Shown: piece by piece, positions 34,601 through 41,407 of the stretch
Position numbering within the stretch: the first letter of the stretch is position 1
Layout: every line of letters starts with the position of its first letter
NCBI RefSeq assembly: GCF_032051575.1
Contig: NZ_DAMBYD010000006.1
Location: forward strand, 1 to 64,000
Direction of reading: 5' to 3'
Length of the DNA: 64,000 nt
DNA from: Aminipila sp032051575
GTDB lineage: Bacteria > Bacillota > Clostridia > Peptostreptococcales > Anaerovoracaceae
The notes under the pieces: generated by a model
Databases searched by the model: none
The model's input: only the letters and a program-made list of their open reading frames with translations
What the model was told of the DNA's origin: nothing
Position numbers and translations under genes: made by a program

Positions 34601-36263
34601 CTTTAGAGAGAGTCAGCTTAATGTCATTAATAAAAACGAAGGCTGTACTGTAACCCAGTGTTGACGGGTCCTGATAAAAATATGTAAGTTCTCCATTTGC
34701 CCCTATACTTCCCACATCCGCTCTTGCAGGTGTACCCGGATTTATTAGTTTTACATTAACCCCTGTAATGTTCTTCTTTTCCAAAGTACTATTTATAAAA
34801 GTAATAAAATTTGTATCTGTACCATTCTTTGGAATCATGTTATTAGATAAAATCTGAATAGCTTTATCTACAGTTTCTTTATCCTGGCTGTCACTTCCGG
34901 CTGCTACTGTAAAAACAAAATCTTTTATTTTCTCTATTCCATTCTTAGATACGGTAGCCGTCAGAGTAACTTTTGTATCTGCATCAGGAGGATTAATAAC
35001 ACCATCATGGGAAATAATTGCTTCATTTCCTGACTTCCATGAAATGGCTGTACCATTGATTCCAGTGGATGGAAGGGTGAGATTAATCTTTACTGGATTT
35101 GAAGTATCCATAGTCAAAGCGTCCACTGCTGCTGCCACTGCATCCTCGTCACTCATGGCTGGCTGCTGCCACTGATGAACAGGATATTCTCCTTCAACCG
35201 CTATGAACTTAGATTCCTGTGGAGAATTTGCCCCATTAATCAACATAACAAAGTCTGCCGTTTTCATGTCTGCAGCAGTCTTAACTTCATTAGTACCTGA
35301 AATTGAAGCTGTACCTCCAAAGCCTTTTTCTGCTGAACCCTCCAACCAGTAGCAATCACTAACTTTAGTAGAGATACCATCTGGATATCCAGCCAGTGCA
35401 CCCACATTACTGCTTCCTTTAACACTTCCAACATTGTAACTATTATGCAAGCTGGAAGGATAGATTTTAGCTATGTAACCTAAAAGTCCTCCCACATGAG
35501 AACCTGAAGCACTAATATTTCCACTATTATAACAGTAACTGACATCAGCAAATTTAGCGTTTCCAATGATACCACCTGCCATCATTTTTCCTGACACAGA
35601 TCCTACATTGAGAGAGCCTAATATCTTAACCTTGTTATTGGCATTACCCTCTGTGCCGCCTACAAGCCCGCCTACAGTTGTTCCGTCCTTTGCACTCACA
35701 GCAGCATAATTGGCACAATTCACAATCTGACTGCCACCATTGGCACATCCAACAACTCCTCCGCTGTATGTAGCTCTGTCAGCATTGGTGGTAATTTTCC
35801 CTTTTACTGTGAGATTTTTTACAATACCTCCAGAACCCAGGTTTCCAAAAAAGCCAAGGTATTTTCCTTCATAATTGATATAGATGCCGCTAACAGTGTG
35901 ACCCTTCCCATCAAAGGCTCCAGTATAGGGCTTTTGACTATCAACGCCTGTACCAATTGGTGTCCAAGGGCGGCTTTCCCCACCCATATTAATATCAGCA
36001 CCCAGAACGGCACATAGTTTCAGATTTTTATTGGCCTCCTCTGCAAACCATGCCAGCTCATCGGCAGTCTTTATGACATAAGGGTTTTCATTACTCCCGT
36101 CACCTGCTGAAGGTTCACTAGTGTTACCAGAGCTGCCCGTTGTGACTTCATCTGCATACACATTTATGTTACCGGCTTCTGGTATACAAAAACCTGTAAA
36201 AATTATGGCAATGGTTAATATAATCACTAGCGCTTTTTTTACTTTATTCATTTCAAAAAACAT
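28641..36263 (-). CDS. Giant SLH-anchored protein with transcobalamin-like toroid and DUF4430 domains
   Basis: 2,540 residues. Signal peptide 1-37 (ends VYA). About 60-320: GLUG-type beta-helix repeats (FDGKGHTVSGIY, YSGGVVG, VGGLVG). About 370-1680: several atrophied bacterial Ig domains with ISWKSGNEAI, LTWSSSDTGV, IKWESDTSSV, VTWSSSNSAI. About 1010-1110 a segment resembling DUF4430. About 1686-1990: helical alpha-toroid (prenyltransferase/intrinsic-factor type; AYRTIAPYVLSAF, GSYGNSNSDAMAIITLAQMG, STSQGLLGLISVL). About 2005-2125: DUF4430 with GWLYKVNEKVPNVGLKDYTL and DKLVWYYTND. About 2360-2540: three SLH domains for wall binding. Toroid followed by DUF4430 is the order in transcobalamin and intrinsic factor. 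A cobalamin riboswitch precedes it, so I infer surface capture of B12 or a relative. Confidence 0.85.
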   Translation of the reverse strand: MFFEMNKVKKALVIILTIAIIFTGFCIPEAGNINVYADEVTTGSSGNTSEPSAGDGSNENPYVIKTADELAWFAEEANKNLKLCAVLGADINMGGESRPWTPIGTGVDSQKPYTGAFDGKGHTVSGIYINYEGKYLGFFGNLGSGGIVKNLTVKGKITTNADRATYSGGVVGCANGGSQIVNCANYAAVSAKDGTTVGGLVGGTEGNANNKVKILGSLNVGSVSGKMMAGGIIGNAKFADVSYCYNSGNISASGSHVGGLLGYIAKIYPSSLHNSYNVGSVKGSSNVGALAGYPDGISTKVSDCYWLEGSAEKGFGGTASISGTNEVKTAADMKTADFVMLINGANSPQESKFIAVEGEYPVHQWQQPAMSDEDAVAAAVDALTMDTSNPVKINLTLPSTGINGTAISWKSGNEAIISHDGVINPPDADTKVTLTATVSKNGIEKIKDFVFTVAAGSDSQDKETVDKAIQILSNNMIPKNGTDTNFITFINSTLEKKNITGVNVKLINPGTPARADVGSIGANGELTYFYQDPSTLGYSTAFVFINDIKLTLSKGNVSKEITVKARLDWDEGQVKDWLNKAVLYTIDWESIKQNNSDQQAVTDSLSLPVRKRDTKNNLLANLTWSSSDTGVVQIAKGELGSDNPIVATVKHQAEDREVVLTVSAESTKALGITGTKTIILKVKGDGKSLSEQGKMQAMLDKHYTEGCLTLVSTGKKIIGPVSSDVMILKHSRDWFDAESGLEFDSKITDPNSESSTRRNYDFTATISDSKYADSGYPRINVYRPLPGQSPATVNVTVSMTKVSDKSISASKKLTFQIAPWEQKELDKAIADATELMGKAKDDYATALLNGTKNTADNITENLAPFRNVTLKDGKPVFSNNISTSAIGLIADEYPGYDPMMVYSGGYRTFKSSQENTISNEMLQLIGKVPEDKQITITAWLTHSELGKYWAKYGAAKNAASEDQEAYKAFKDFYKNEVSATYTVKGTGGEPDPYGTSADINFAFSYDGNFEVQPVPMKVEAGYAAKFGIGSPSTNPTVLDAAVMAHKQKYGDAFTSDSAQNYMDGVLTKLFQHDVTNTFFGHYINGVYSADYANSAKLKDNDVVHVFCYKDNNGDPVANFYKDGNFVSDIITTDGSLTLNLMKAKGYKETKATPADDVQVGVMDKDGKLSGDNIVAMVKSDVDGSFTLKFIENGTFFIMSDHTCDGKDMQPAWCKVTVSGAMTEAEMRELVEQDKNVLAIDGLNTDGTTSSEILGLASQGASGKTLIKWESDTSSVITNKGQIIRDSQNHTVKLRAVISCGSVSESKDFTVNVSALTNDEAEKSLNEAKAKLTTEALAPVEYDGLDLESKMYLINSNELDTILITKAVAIIDNPEIKVTLESSSNSAVDADGKITYGNTEVTGQAVFKLTVGNQTQNHTVDVKVPAHMKNKKEYMEEVAKGLTFEKIKGENDTKDDIKWALLLPNELDMDEKYNETEIIAEWVSDHPEIIKIPSESIVDQNDLNAVYKAEIIRPTVKTTVKLTPMFSYYTEEKSKRGILPPGPMPENMNLEPIVVQVNPLTEEENAAITSTLNEALATIGSEKITAYKDGKDSQKSADLAAVMDDLHLYEFDKNSAYKDSGIRVTWSSSNSAITVNGLSAKVSRPTGTQNAVGQLKVTLFKDNISVSKDFDVTVLADPDGKVKAGILAFMNAITAGYAGKDASWWGRIDSGKFWNAVGMEAYKNYQPDTRNMLSKEAKQAFINKMIAMSVKGDSEAVKNANIQANAINGLSALGYNPTELWTVNHTKFSAVDKLKNINIDSMNNDQKKAYRTIAPYVLSAFRQGDYSTEQQESAHIKFLIEQLNLDANWTIGIDYPAMMMQGLTPYYDRTDVKKALDSAIEKLSAMQGDYGSYGNSNSDAMAIITLAQMGINPANDNRFIKNEKSLLDGMLLYKTKDSKGFSHKQDKDYNDLSTSQGLLGLISVLNVLDTGKAYNVYDFSKTAKTVAYANGTIAGEPDEPEIKPEEGKEITVSFAMKADKGTWIPTTSVTLKKDAKVYHAFVKVLNDAGFTYVGANRNYVSSITNKEGKTLAEFTNGPDSGWLYKVNEKVPNVGLKDYTLANGDKLVWYYTNDWTKDPGAIEAMGGSKSVKITEEKKGTSVGRVVAEAKIDRNGTAAATISDKDISSAIKDMLKKAAESKTNLIKKVSIEVKADDKATKVETTIPKVSVTELNKNVDAVMVNTPLANISMDRETLKNIAENIKGDIKVSAEKADLQKSIMKDEKISKDIKDKIEQKIGNRPVFDFTMHSGNDKVSQFAGKITISIPYKLQANEKPEGIVVYYINQDGTMEKLFDAKYNSGNVEFTTSHFSYYAVGYEEPLKFTDVKAGAWYTEAVDYVVKNNLMNGVSATSFKPDDNTTRAMLATIIYNAEGKQTAKAESSFADVKKDAWYGSSVIWTSEKEIVKGMNQNLFVPTGNVTREQVAVMLYNYAKFKKLNMEVNKAAIENMTDSEKVSTWAKEAVTWTLDKKIMKGKGNNVLDPKGNATRAEIAQMIKNFIEVK

Positions 36264-36391
36264 TGCTTCCTCTTCTCCTTCTATTATTCTTATCTATATC
36301 ATCGCATAATGCGTTATATTTTTTAGATTAGATAAAACCCGTATTCTCCCGAAAAAGTAAAGCACCAGCCACACAACTATATTTTGAGCAC

Positions 36392-36421
36392 AAAAAAACT
36401 GTAGTAAAAAAATACTACAGT
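36392..36421 (-). terminator. Terminator in the cobalamin riboswitch expression platform
   Basis: ACTGTAGTA/TACTACAGT, 9-bp stem, 6-nt loop, T7 on the minus strand. It lies between the riboswitch and the ATG at 36263, as expected for ligand-induced transcription termination. Confidence 0.8.
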
Positions 36422-36514
36422 CCGTTTTTGCTGCAAATAAAAAAACCATGTATCACATCTAAATATGTACATATTAAATCAGTATAGCCGATTTCCCGCG
36501 GAATACTACTTTAT

Positions 36515-36660
36515 TCATTTTATGCAGGTCTTCTGGCTCACGTATCATCACTTTTCTAACCTTCCCAAGATTCTCTCAGTGGTATTTTAGAAAAATTCCT
36601 CGTTTACAGCGGCGGGACCGCGCAGGTCTCTCACCTGCTTCCCTCTTAGCCATCCTAATT
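36515..36660 (-). ncRNA. Cobalamin (B12) riboswitch
   Basis: The minus strand carries the conserved blocks in order: GGTGAGAGACCTGC (36622-36635), GCCGCTGTAA (36604-36613), TGGGAAGG and the B12 box AGCCAGAAGACCTGC (36524-36538). About 100 nt downstream is a perfect terminator. High cobalamin would be expected to switch the giant SLH gene off. The 36661-36833 stretch upstream holds no gene; a candidate promoter is TTGACA (36755-36760), 17 bp, TAACCT. Confidence 0.95.
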
Positions 36661-36833
36661 TATAAGTTAAACAAATTAAAACAGAACATAAAATGATTTA
36701 TTAAATTATTTTCCAATTTATATCTACTTATAGGTTACCATTAAATAGGGTTAGTGTCAACAGCGTAGCGACTGCTTATGACTGCAAATATACAAGTAGT
36801 TTCAGTACCCCATTTTTACAAATCCATTTGATA

Positions 36834-38303
36834 TTATCTTTCCTTCTTTGATACATATCGGAATCCTCTATGGCTCATACCATCTGGTTGGTTTATCATA
36901 CCTTCATCATCCTTCATTAATAAGTTTGATATAGGTGATTTTGAACGGTTATGGCAACTTGCTTTAATACCTTGTGGAAATGTAAAAACATTTAACGGAT
37001 CATATTTTCTTTTTATTTGTGTTAATTCATTTACATGATTCCCATAGTATTCTTCTAAATAATTTGGAAGCTTTCCATAAGGAAAGTTCACGTATGAGCC
37101 TGTAGTGACTGCTTCAAGATATGGAAATTGATTACTGATCCACTTCCTGTTTTTACTTGCATATTTACGTTCTTCCCATATAGACTCCAGCCAAATGATA
37201 AAATGTGCCTTGCGATAGAAAAAAGCTGTATCATCTCTTCCGACCTCTGCAACTCTACCCCCAAGTGCATACATTGAAATACCAGCAAATACAGACCCTT
37301 GAGGGCGCGCTTTGATTAATCCTACAATTTCTGATATTTCATTACAATTAAAGTATCTTAGAACAAAACGGCTTACGGATTGAAATTTTTCTGAGGAAGG
37401 ATATACACTACCAATAATGGTAACCGCTTCCAGAAAAGTAACATACTCAATATTGTATTCTGCCCCTTCAAGTGCAAGGAAATCAGCCATCATTCGCTTT
37501 GCATCTTTCGGTTCACCATAGAATATCCCTCTTACCAGCATAGCCAAGCCATCACTGACAGAGTTATAGATTCTGGAAATCAACGTAATTCTATTATCGG
37601 CAGTTCTAAGCCATTTCTGCCAAATATGAAGAAATTCTTCTTGCTCTTCTGAAGTGACATTTTGATAATCTATTTCGATAAGGGTAACTTTATTAACTCG
37701 TGGAGGAAGTTTGAAGGTCATCGATACAATGACACCAAAGTTTCCGCCACCTGCCCCACGGCAAGCCCAAAAAAGATCGGAATTATTTATGCGGTCTGCT
37801 TCAATAATTGCCCCTTCATAATTTACCATTTCTATTTTCTCCAAGCTATCACAACCCAGCCCAAGATAGCGGCAGGAAAGTCCCCAGCCTCCACCCAGAG
37901 AATATCCGCTTACTCCAACGGATGGGCAGGTGCCACCTGGAAAAGGATATTTCTTTGAGGATACATATCCATATACCTGCTTGTTGGTTACCCCACTCTC
38001 AACATATAACTTTTTTTTACATTCATCAATCCTCATATGGTTCATTTCGCTTATATCAATAACTAAAGTACAATCTCCATTTGAATATCCTTCGTAATTA
38101 TGACCTCCACTACGTATGCGAATCCGTACACAATGTTTCCTCGACCAAATCACTGCATTTGATACATCCCGTTTATTCTTACAATATACTATAATTAAGG
38201 GATATTGCTGTATTGCTCTGTTAAAGCCTTGTCTGGCTTCACTATATATAGGCTCAAATGGCGTAACAATGCATCCTGTCAAACCATATAAAAAGTCATT
38301 CAT
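36834..38303 (-). CDS. Berberine-bridge-type FAD-linked oxidase
   Basis: 489 residues. FAD-binding type 4 domain at about 30-210: the histidine for 8-alpha linkage in RSGGHNYEGYS, and the cysteine for 6-S linkage in GGTCPSVGVSGYSLGGGWGL, so a bicovalent FAD is expected. FWACRGAGGGNFGVIVSMTFK follows. The C-terminal BBE segment ends YYGNHVNELTQIKRKYDPLNVFTFPQGI. Such enzymes oxidise sugars, alcohols or secondary metabolites with O2, which is unusual in a presumed strict anaerobe. No signal peptide. GGAGGC precedes the ATG. Substrate unknown; single-gene unit. Confidence 0.88.
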   Translation of the reverse strand: MNDFLYGLTGCIVTPFEPIYSEARQGFNRAIQQYPLIIVYCKNKRDVSNAVIWSRKHCVRIRIRSGGHNYEGYSNGDCTLVIDISEMNHMRIDECKKKLYVESGVTNKQVYGYVSSKKYPFPGGTCPSVGVSGYSLGGGWGLSCRYLGLGCDSLEKIEMVNYEGAIIEADRINNSDLFWACRGAGGGNFGVIVSMTFKLPPRVNKVTLIEIDYQNVTSEEQEEFLHIWQKWLRTADNRITLISRIYNSVSDGLAMLVRGIFYGEPKDAKRMMADFLALEGAEYNIEYVTFLEAVTIIGSVYPSSEKFQSVSRFVLRYFNCNEISEIVGLIKARPQGSVFAGISMYALGGRVAEVGRDDTAFFYRKAHFIIWLESIWEERKYASKNRKWISNQFPYLEAVTTGSYVNFPYGKLPNYLEEYYGNHVNELTQIKRKYDPLNVFTFPQGIKASCHNRSKSPISNLLMKDDEGMINQPDGMSHRGFRYVSKKER

Positions 38304-38441
38304 AAATATGCCTCCAAATTTTTAAATAATAAAATAAGCACAGTCATTCAGCTTATTCTATTATATGAAGCCACATTGTCCGCTGTTAAATTTCAGCGCC
38401 ACCTAAATTCTGCATACGGACACAATTATTTTGACCCAGCT

Positions 38442-41039
38442 CTATCTTTTAATAATTCTTTTTACAGCTTGTACTACTACCAGAGGAACAAATGCTAGTA
38501 TTCCAATAATTGCCATTTGATTCCCTGTCAAATCTGCCACTTCGAATAATTTATGCAACGGCTCTAGTACCAGTACAGCTGATAACAGGAGTGTACCAGC
38601 AAAGAAAGCCATGAAACTAAACTTATTCATAAAGAATGTTTTAAGGCTTAGCGGTGCATCAGTGCGGCAGTTGAAACCATGCACTAAGCGGGCTAAACTT
38701 AGAGTTGCAAAAGCCATGGTCATCCCAGTTTCATGTCCAGCTGCTTCGGTGCCAATATGATAGGCTGTCATGGTCACTATGGCTATCACAATACCTTGTA
38801 GTAAAACTTCAATTGCAAATCTTCGGTCCATTATAGGTTTTGATACATCACGCGGCTTGTCTTTCATCAATTCACCGTGTGCAGGTTCAACACCAATTGC
38901 TATAGCCGGAAGACTATCCGTTAATAAATTTATAAATAATAGATGTACCGGTGCAAATGGTGCCGGTAACCCCGATAAAGAAGCATACAGAACAGCAATA
39001 ATACCCGCTGTATTACCAGATAGAAGAAATTTCACAGCATTTTTTATATTACCGTAAATACTTCTGCCATTGTTGATTGCCTTTACAATCGTTGCAAACC
39101 GGTCATCAGTTAATACCATACTTGCCGCATCCTTGGACACTTCCGTTCCGGTAATTCCCATAGCCACACCTACATCGGCTTTTTTCAAAGCTGGCGCATC
39201 ATTTACCCCATCCCCGGTCATGGCAACAACATTACCTAATGCCTGCCATGCAGAAACAATTCTTATTTTATGTTCTGGAGAAACACGGGCATATACTGCA
39301 ACATGAGGTACCAGTGCTTCTAACTCTTCATCACTTAAATCCTCTATATCTGCCCCTTCAATGACCTGATCATCTTTTGAAAGAATACCAATTTGACGAG
39401 CAATTGCTGCTGCCGTAATTTTATGGTCACCTGTAATCATGACTGGTTTGATGCCCGCCTGAATACAATCTGCAACAGCCTGTGCCGAGTCTTCACGGGG
39501 TGGATCCATCATTGAAATAATACCAAGCAAAATTAAGTTATACTCGTCTTGCATTTCAAGATTTTCACCATTCATTTCTTTCCAAGCAAATGCAAGAACT
39601 CTCAATCCTGAATTGGATAATTCAAAATTAACTTTTTCATATGCTTGAATATCTTCCTCCTGAATCGGACGAACTCCTTCCGCCGTTTCAATATGTGTTG
39701 CTCTTCGCAAAATAACATCCAAAGCCCCTTTAGTAAAGGCAACTGGTATGTCATCCAATTCGTGATGTGTGGTCATTAACTTGCGGTCACTGTCAAAAGG
39801 CAGCTCAGAAATCCTTGGGAATTGACTTCTTACAATCAATTCATCCCTGTCATATTTTTCAGCAAAATCAAGAAGTGCGATTTCTGTGGGATCTCCAATA
39901 CTCTTATCTTCCGATGTAACTGCATCACTACACAGTAGCCCAGCCAAAATCAGTTTATCTGTCAACGGATCTTCAATATTTGCCTCGCTTGCATTCACCA
40001 GTGTGTGATCTAAATAAATTTGTTGTACTGTCATCTTGTTTTGTGTCAATGTTCCTGTTTTATCTGAACAAATAACAGAAATACTACCCAAACTTTCAAC
40101 AGAATGCAGTTTGCGTATAATCGCATTTTCCGAAGCAAGTTTTCTGGTTCCTAACGCAAGAACAATTGTCACAATAGAACTCAGTGCTTCAGGTATAGCT
40201 GCAACAGCCAAAGAAATCGCAAACATCAATGCATCCATTACAGGACTTTGTCTATATAGGCTTAGTGCAAAAACCAGTACTGTGATGGCTAATATCAAAA
40301 TAGCCAGTTTTTTACCAAAGGCATCTAAACTCTGTTGCAATGGTGTAGCTTTTTCCTTTGCAGAAGCAATAAGCCCTGCGATTTTACCAATTTCAGTATC
40401 TTTTCCTACCGAAGTCACCACCGCCAGGCCACGTCCATAAGTAACGTAACTACTGGAAAATACTCGGTTAATCTGGTCTCCCAGCGCTGTCTTCTCACTA
40501 TCTAAAGGCTGAGTATATTTTTCTACACTCAGTGATTCACCTGTTAGGGCACTTTCATTAGTTTGCAGGCTGAAACTTTCAATAACTCTGCAGTCGGCAG
40601 ATACATAATCTCCTGCATCCAGAACCAGTAAATCCCCAACTACAACTTCTGCGGATGGAATTTCAATTTTCTCACCATTACGTATAACTTTAGCCTTTGG
40701 CGATGAAAGCGTTTTCAAGCTTTTTAGTGACTGCTCTGCCTTAATGTGTTGAACAGTCCCCAACACTGCATTAAGAATTAACACGGCTATGATAACCATA
40801 GTACTCTCAAATTTTCCCATGGCAGCAGATATAAGTGCCGCAGCTATAAGGATAATTACTAGAAAATCTTTAAATTGGCTAAAAAACACAATGATTGGTG
40901 GAACAGACTTCTCCTCTGGCAACTTATTTTCCCCAAACTGCTCCTTATTTTGGGCTATTTGTTGCCGATTCAATCCGTCTTTCCCTGTTTTAAGATCATT
41001 TAGGACTTCTTCAACTGACATCAACTCGTATTTCTTCAT
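38442..41039 (-). CDS. P-type cation ATPase (P2A, Ca2+/Mn2+ type)
   Basis: 865 residues. N-terminal cation ATPase domain, actuator TGES in NESALTGESLSVEK, M4 ion site AVAAIPEALSSIV, phosphorylated Asp in CSDKTGTLTQNK (about 326), nucleotide site FTKGALD, hinge MITGDHKITAAAIA and VAMTGDGVNDAPALKKADVGVAMG, then the last helices with FINLLTDSLPAIAIG. The family pumps Ca2+ (LMCA1, YloB) or Mn2+ (Lactococcus YoaB/MgtA-like) out of the cell. The yybP-ykoY riboswitch in its leader favours manganese export. AAGGAGATG precedes the ATG. Confidence 0.92.
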   Translation of the reverse strand: MKKYELMSVEEVLNDLKTGKDGLNRQQIAQNKEQFGENKLPEEKSVPPIIVFFSQFKDFLVIILIAAALISAAMGKFESTMVIIAVLILNAVLGTVQHIKAEQSLKSLKTLSSPKAKVIRNGEKIEIPSAEVVVGDLLVLDAGDYVSADCRVIESFSLQTNESALTGESLSVEKYTQPLDSEKTALGDQINRVFSSSYVTYGRGLAVVTSVGKDTEIGKIAGLIASAKEKATPLQQSLDAFGKKLAILILAITVLVFALSLYRQSPVMDALMFAISLAVAAIPEALSSIVTIVLALGTRKLASENAIIRKLHSVESLGSISVICSDKTGTLTQNKMTVQQIYLDHTLVNASEANIEDPLTDKLILAGLLCSDAVTSEDKSIGDPTEIALLDFAEKYDRDELIVRSQFPRISELPFDSDRKLMTTHHELDDIPVAFTKGALDVILRRATHIETAEGVRPIQEEDIQAYEKVNFELSNSGLRVLAFAWKEMNGENLEMQDEYNLILLGIISMMDPPREDSAQAVADCIQAGIKPVMITGDHKITAAAIARQIGILSKDDQVIEGADIEDLSDEELEALVPHVAVYARVSPEHKIRIVSAWQALGNVVAMTGDGVNDAPALKKADVGVAMGITGTEVSKDAASMVLTDDRFATIVKAINNGRSIYGNIKNAVKFLLSGNTAGIIAVLYASLSGLPAPFAPVHLLFINLLTDSLPAIAIGVEPAHGELMKDKPRDVSKPIMDRRFAIEVLLQGIVIAIVTMTAYHIGTEAAGHETGMTMAFATLSLARLVHGFNCRTDAPLSLKTFFMNKFSFMAFFAGTLLLSAVLVLEPLHKLFEVADLTGNQMAIIGILAFVPLVVVQAVKRIIKR

Positions 41040-41076
41040 GATACATCTCCTTATACTTTTTTCGAATTATAGGCAT

Positions 41077-41107
41077 AAAAAAATCGACTGAACTAACGTC
41101 CAATCGA
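41077..41107 (-). terminator. Terminator overlapping the 3' side of the Mn2+ riboswitch
   Basis: TCGATTGGAC and GTTCAGTCGA form a 10-bp stem (G-U pairs included), loop GTTA, T7 on the minus strand. The 5' arm uses bases of riboswitch helix P1, so the two folds exclude each other. Ligand binding should favour read-through. Confidence 0.75.
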
Positions 41108-41195
41108 GTCTCACTAAATACGCATGTATCTCGGCCACCGGGAATTATCCGTAATGACGACGACCGAACCATATTGGCAAGTTACTCCCTCGCGA
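41105..41195 (-). ncRNA. yybP-ykoY (Mn2+) riboswitch
   Basis: On the minus strand: GAGGGAGTAAC near the 5' end (GGGAGTA is 41183-41189), GTCGTC and CCGGTGGCCGAGA in the middle, and GTGAGACTCG at the 3' end. P1 pairs CGAG (41189-41192) with CTCG (41105-41108). These blocks match the yybP-ykoY family, which senses Mn2+ and often controls cation P-type ATPases. The 41198-41407 stretch holds the dehydratase promoter region and no further gene. Confidence 0.82.
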
Positions 41196-41407
41196 TTTTT
41201 TTTAATTATAACATTTACCAATCACTTAGTCAACTTTTAATTCTCTTGTCTGGCTTCACTATATAAAATCCCTTTGTCAAAACAAATAATAAAACTTTTA
41301 AAATTCCTGCCTTTTAGTATAACAAAATGATATTAACAAATAATAACTATAAATGAATTCAATATTAAGAATAAGTGTGAGTATATTAGAAAGGAAAAAA
41401 TATTGTT

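Noticed and set aside
36392..36421. Terminator of the berberine-bridge-type gene
   Set aside because: It lies over 400 bp past that gene and after the cobalamin riboswitch, so it belongs to the riboswitch.
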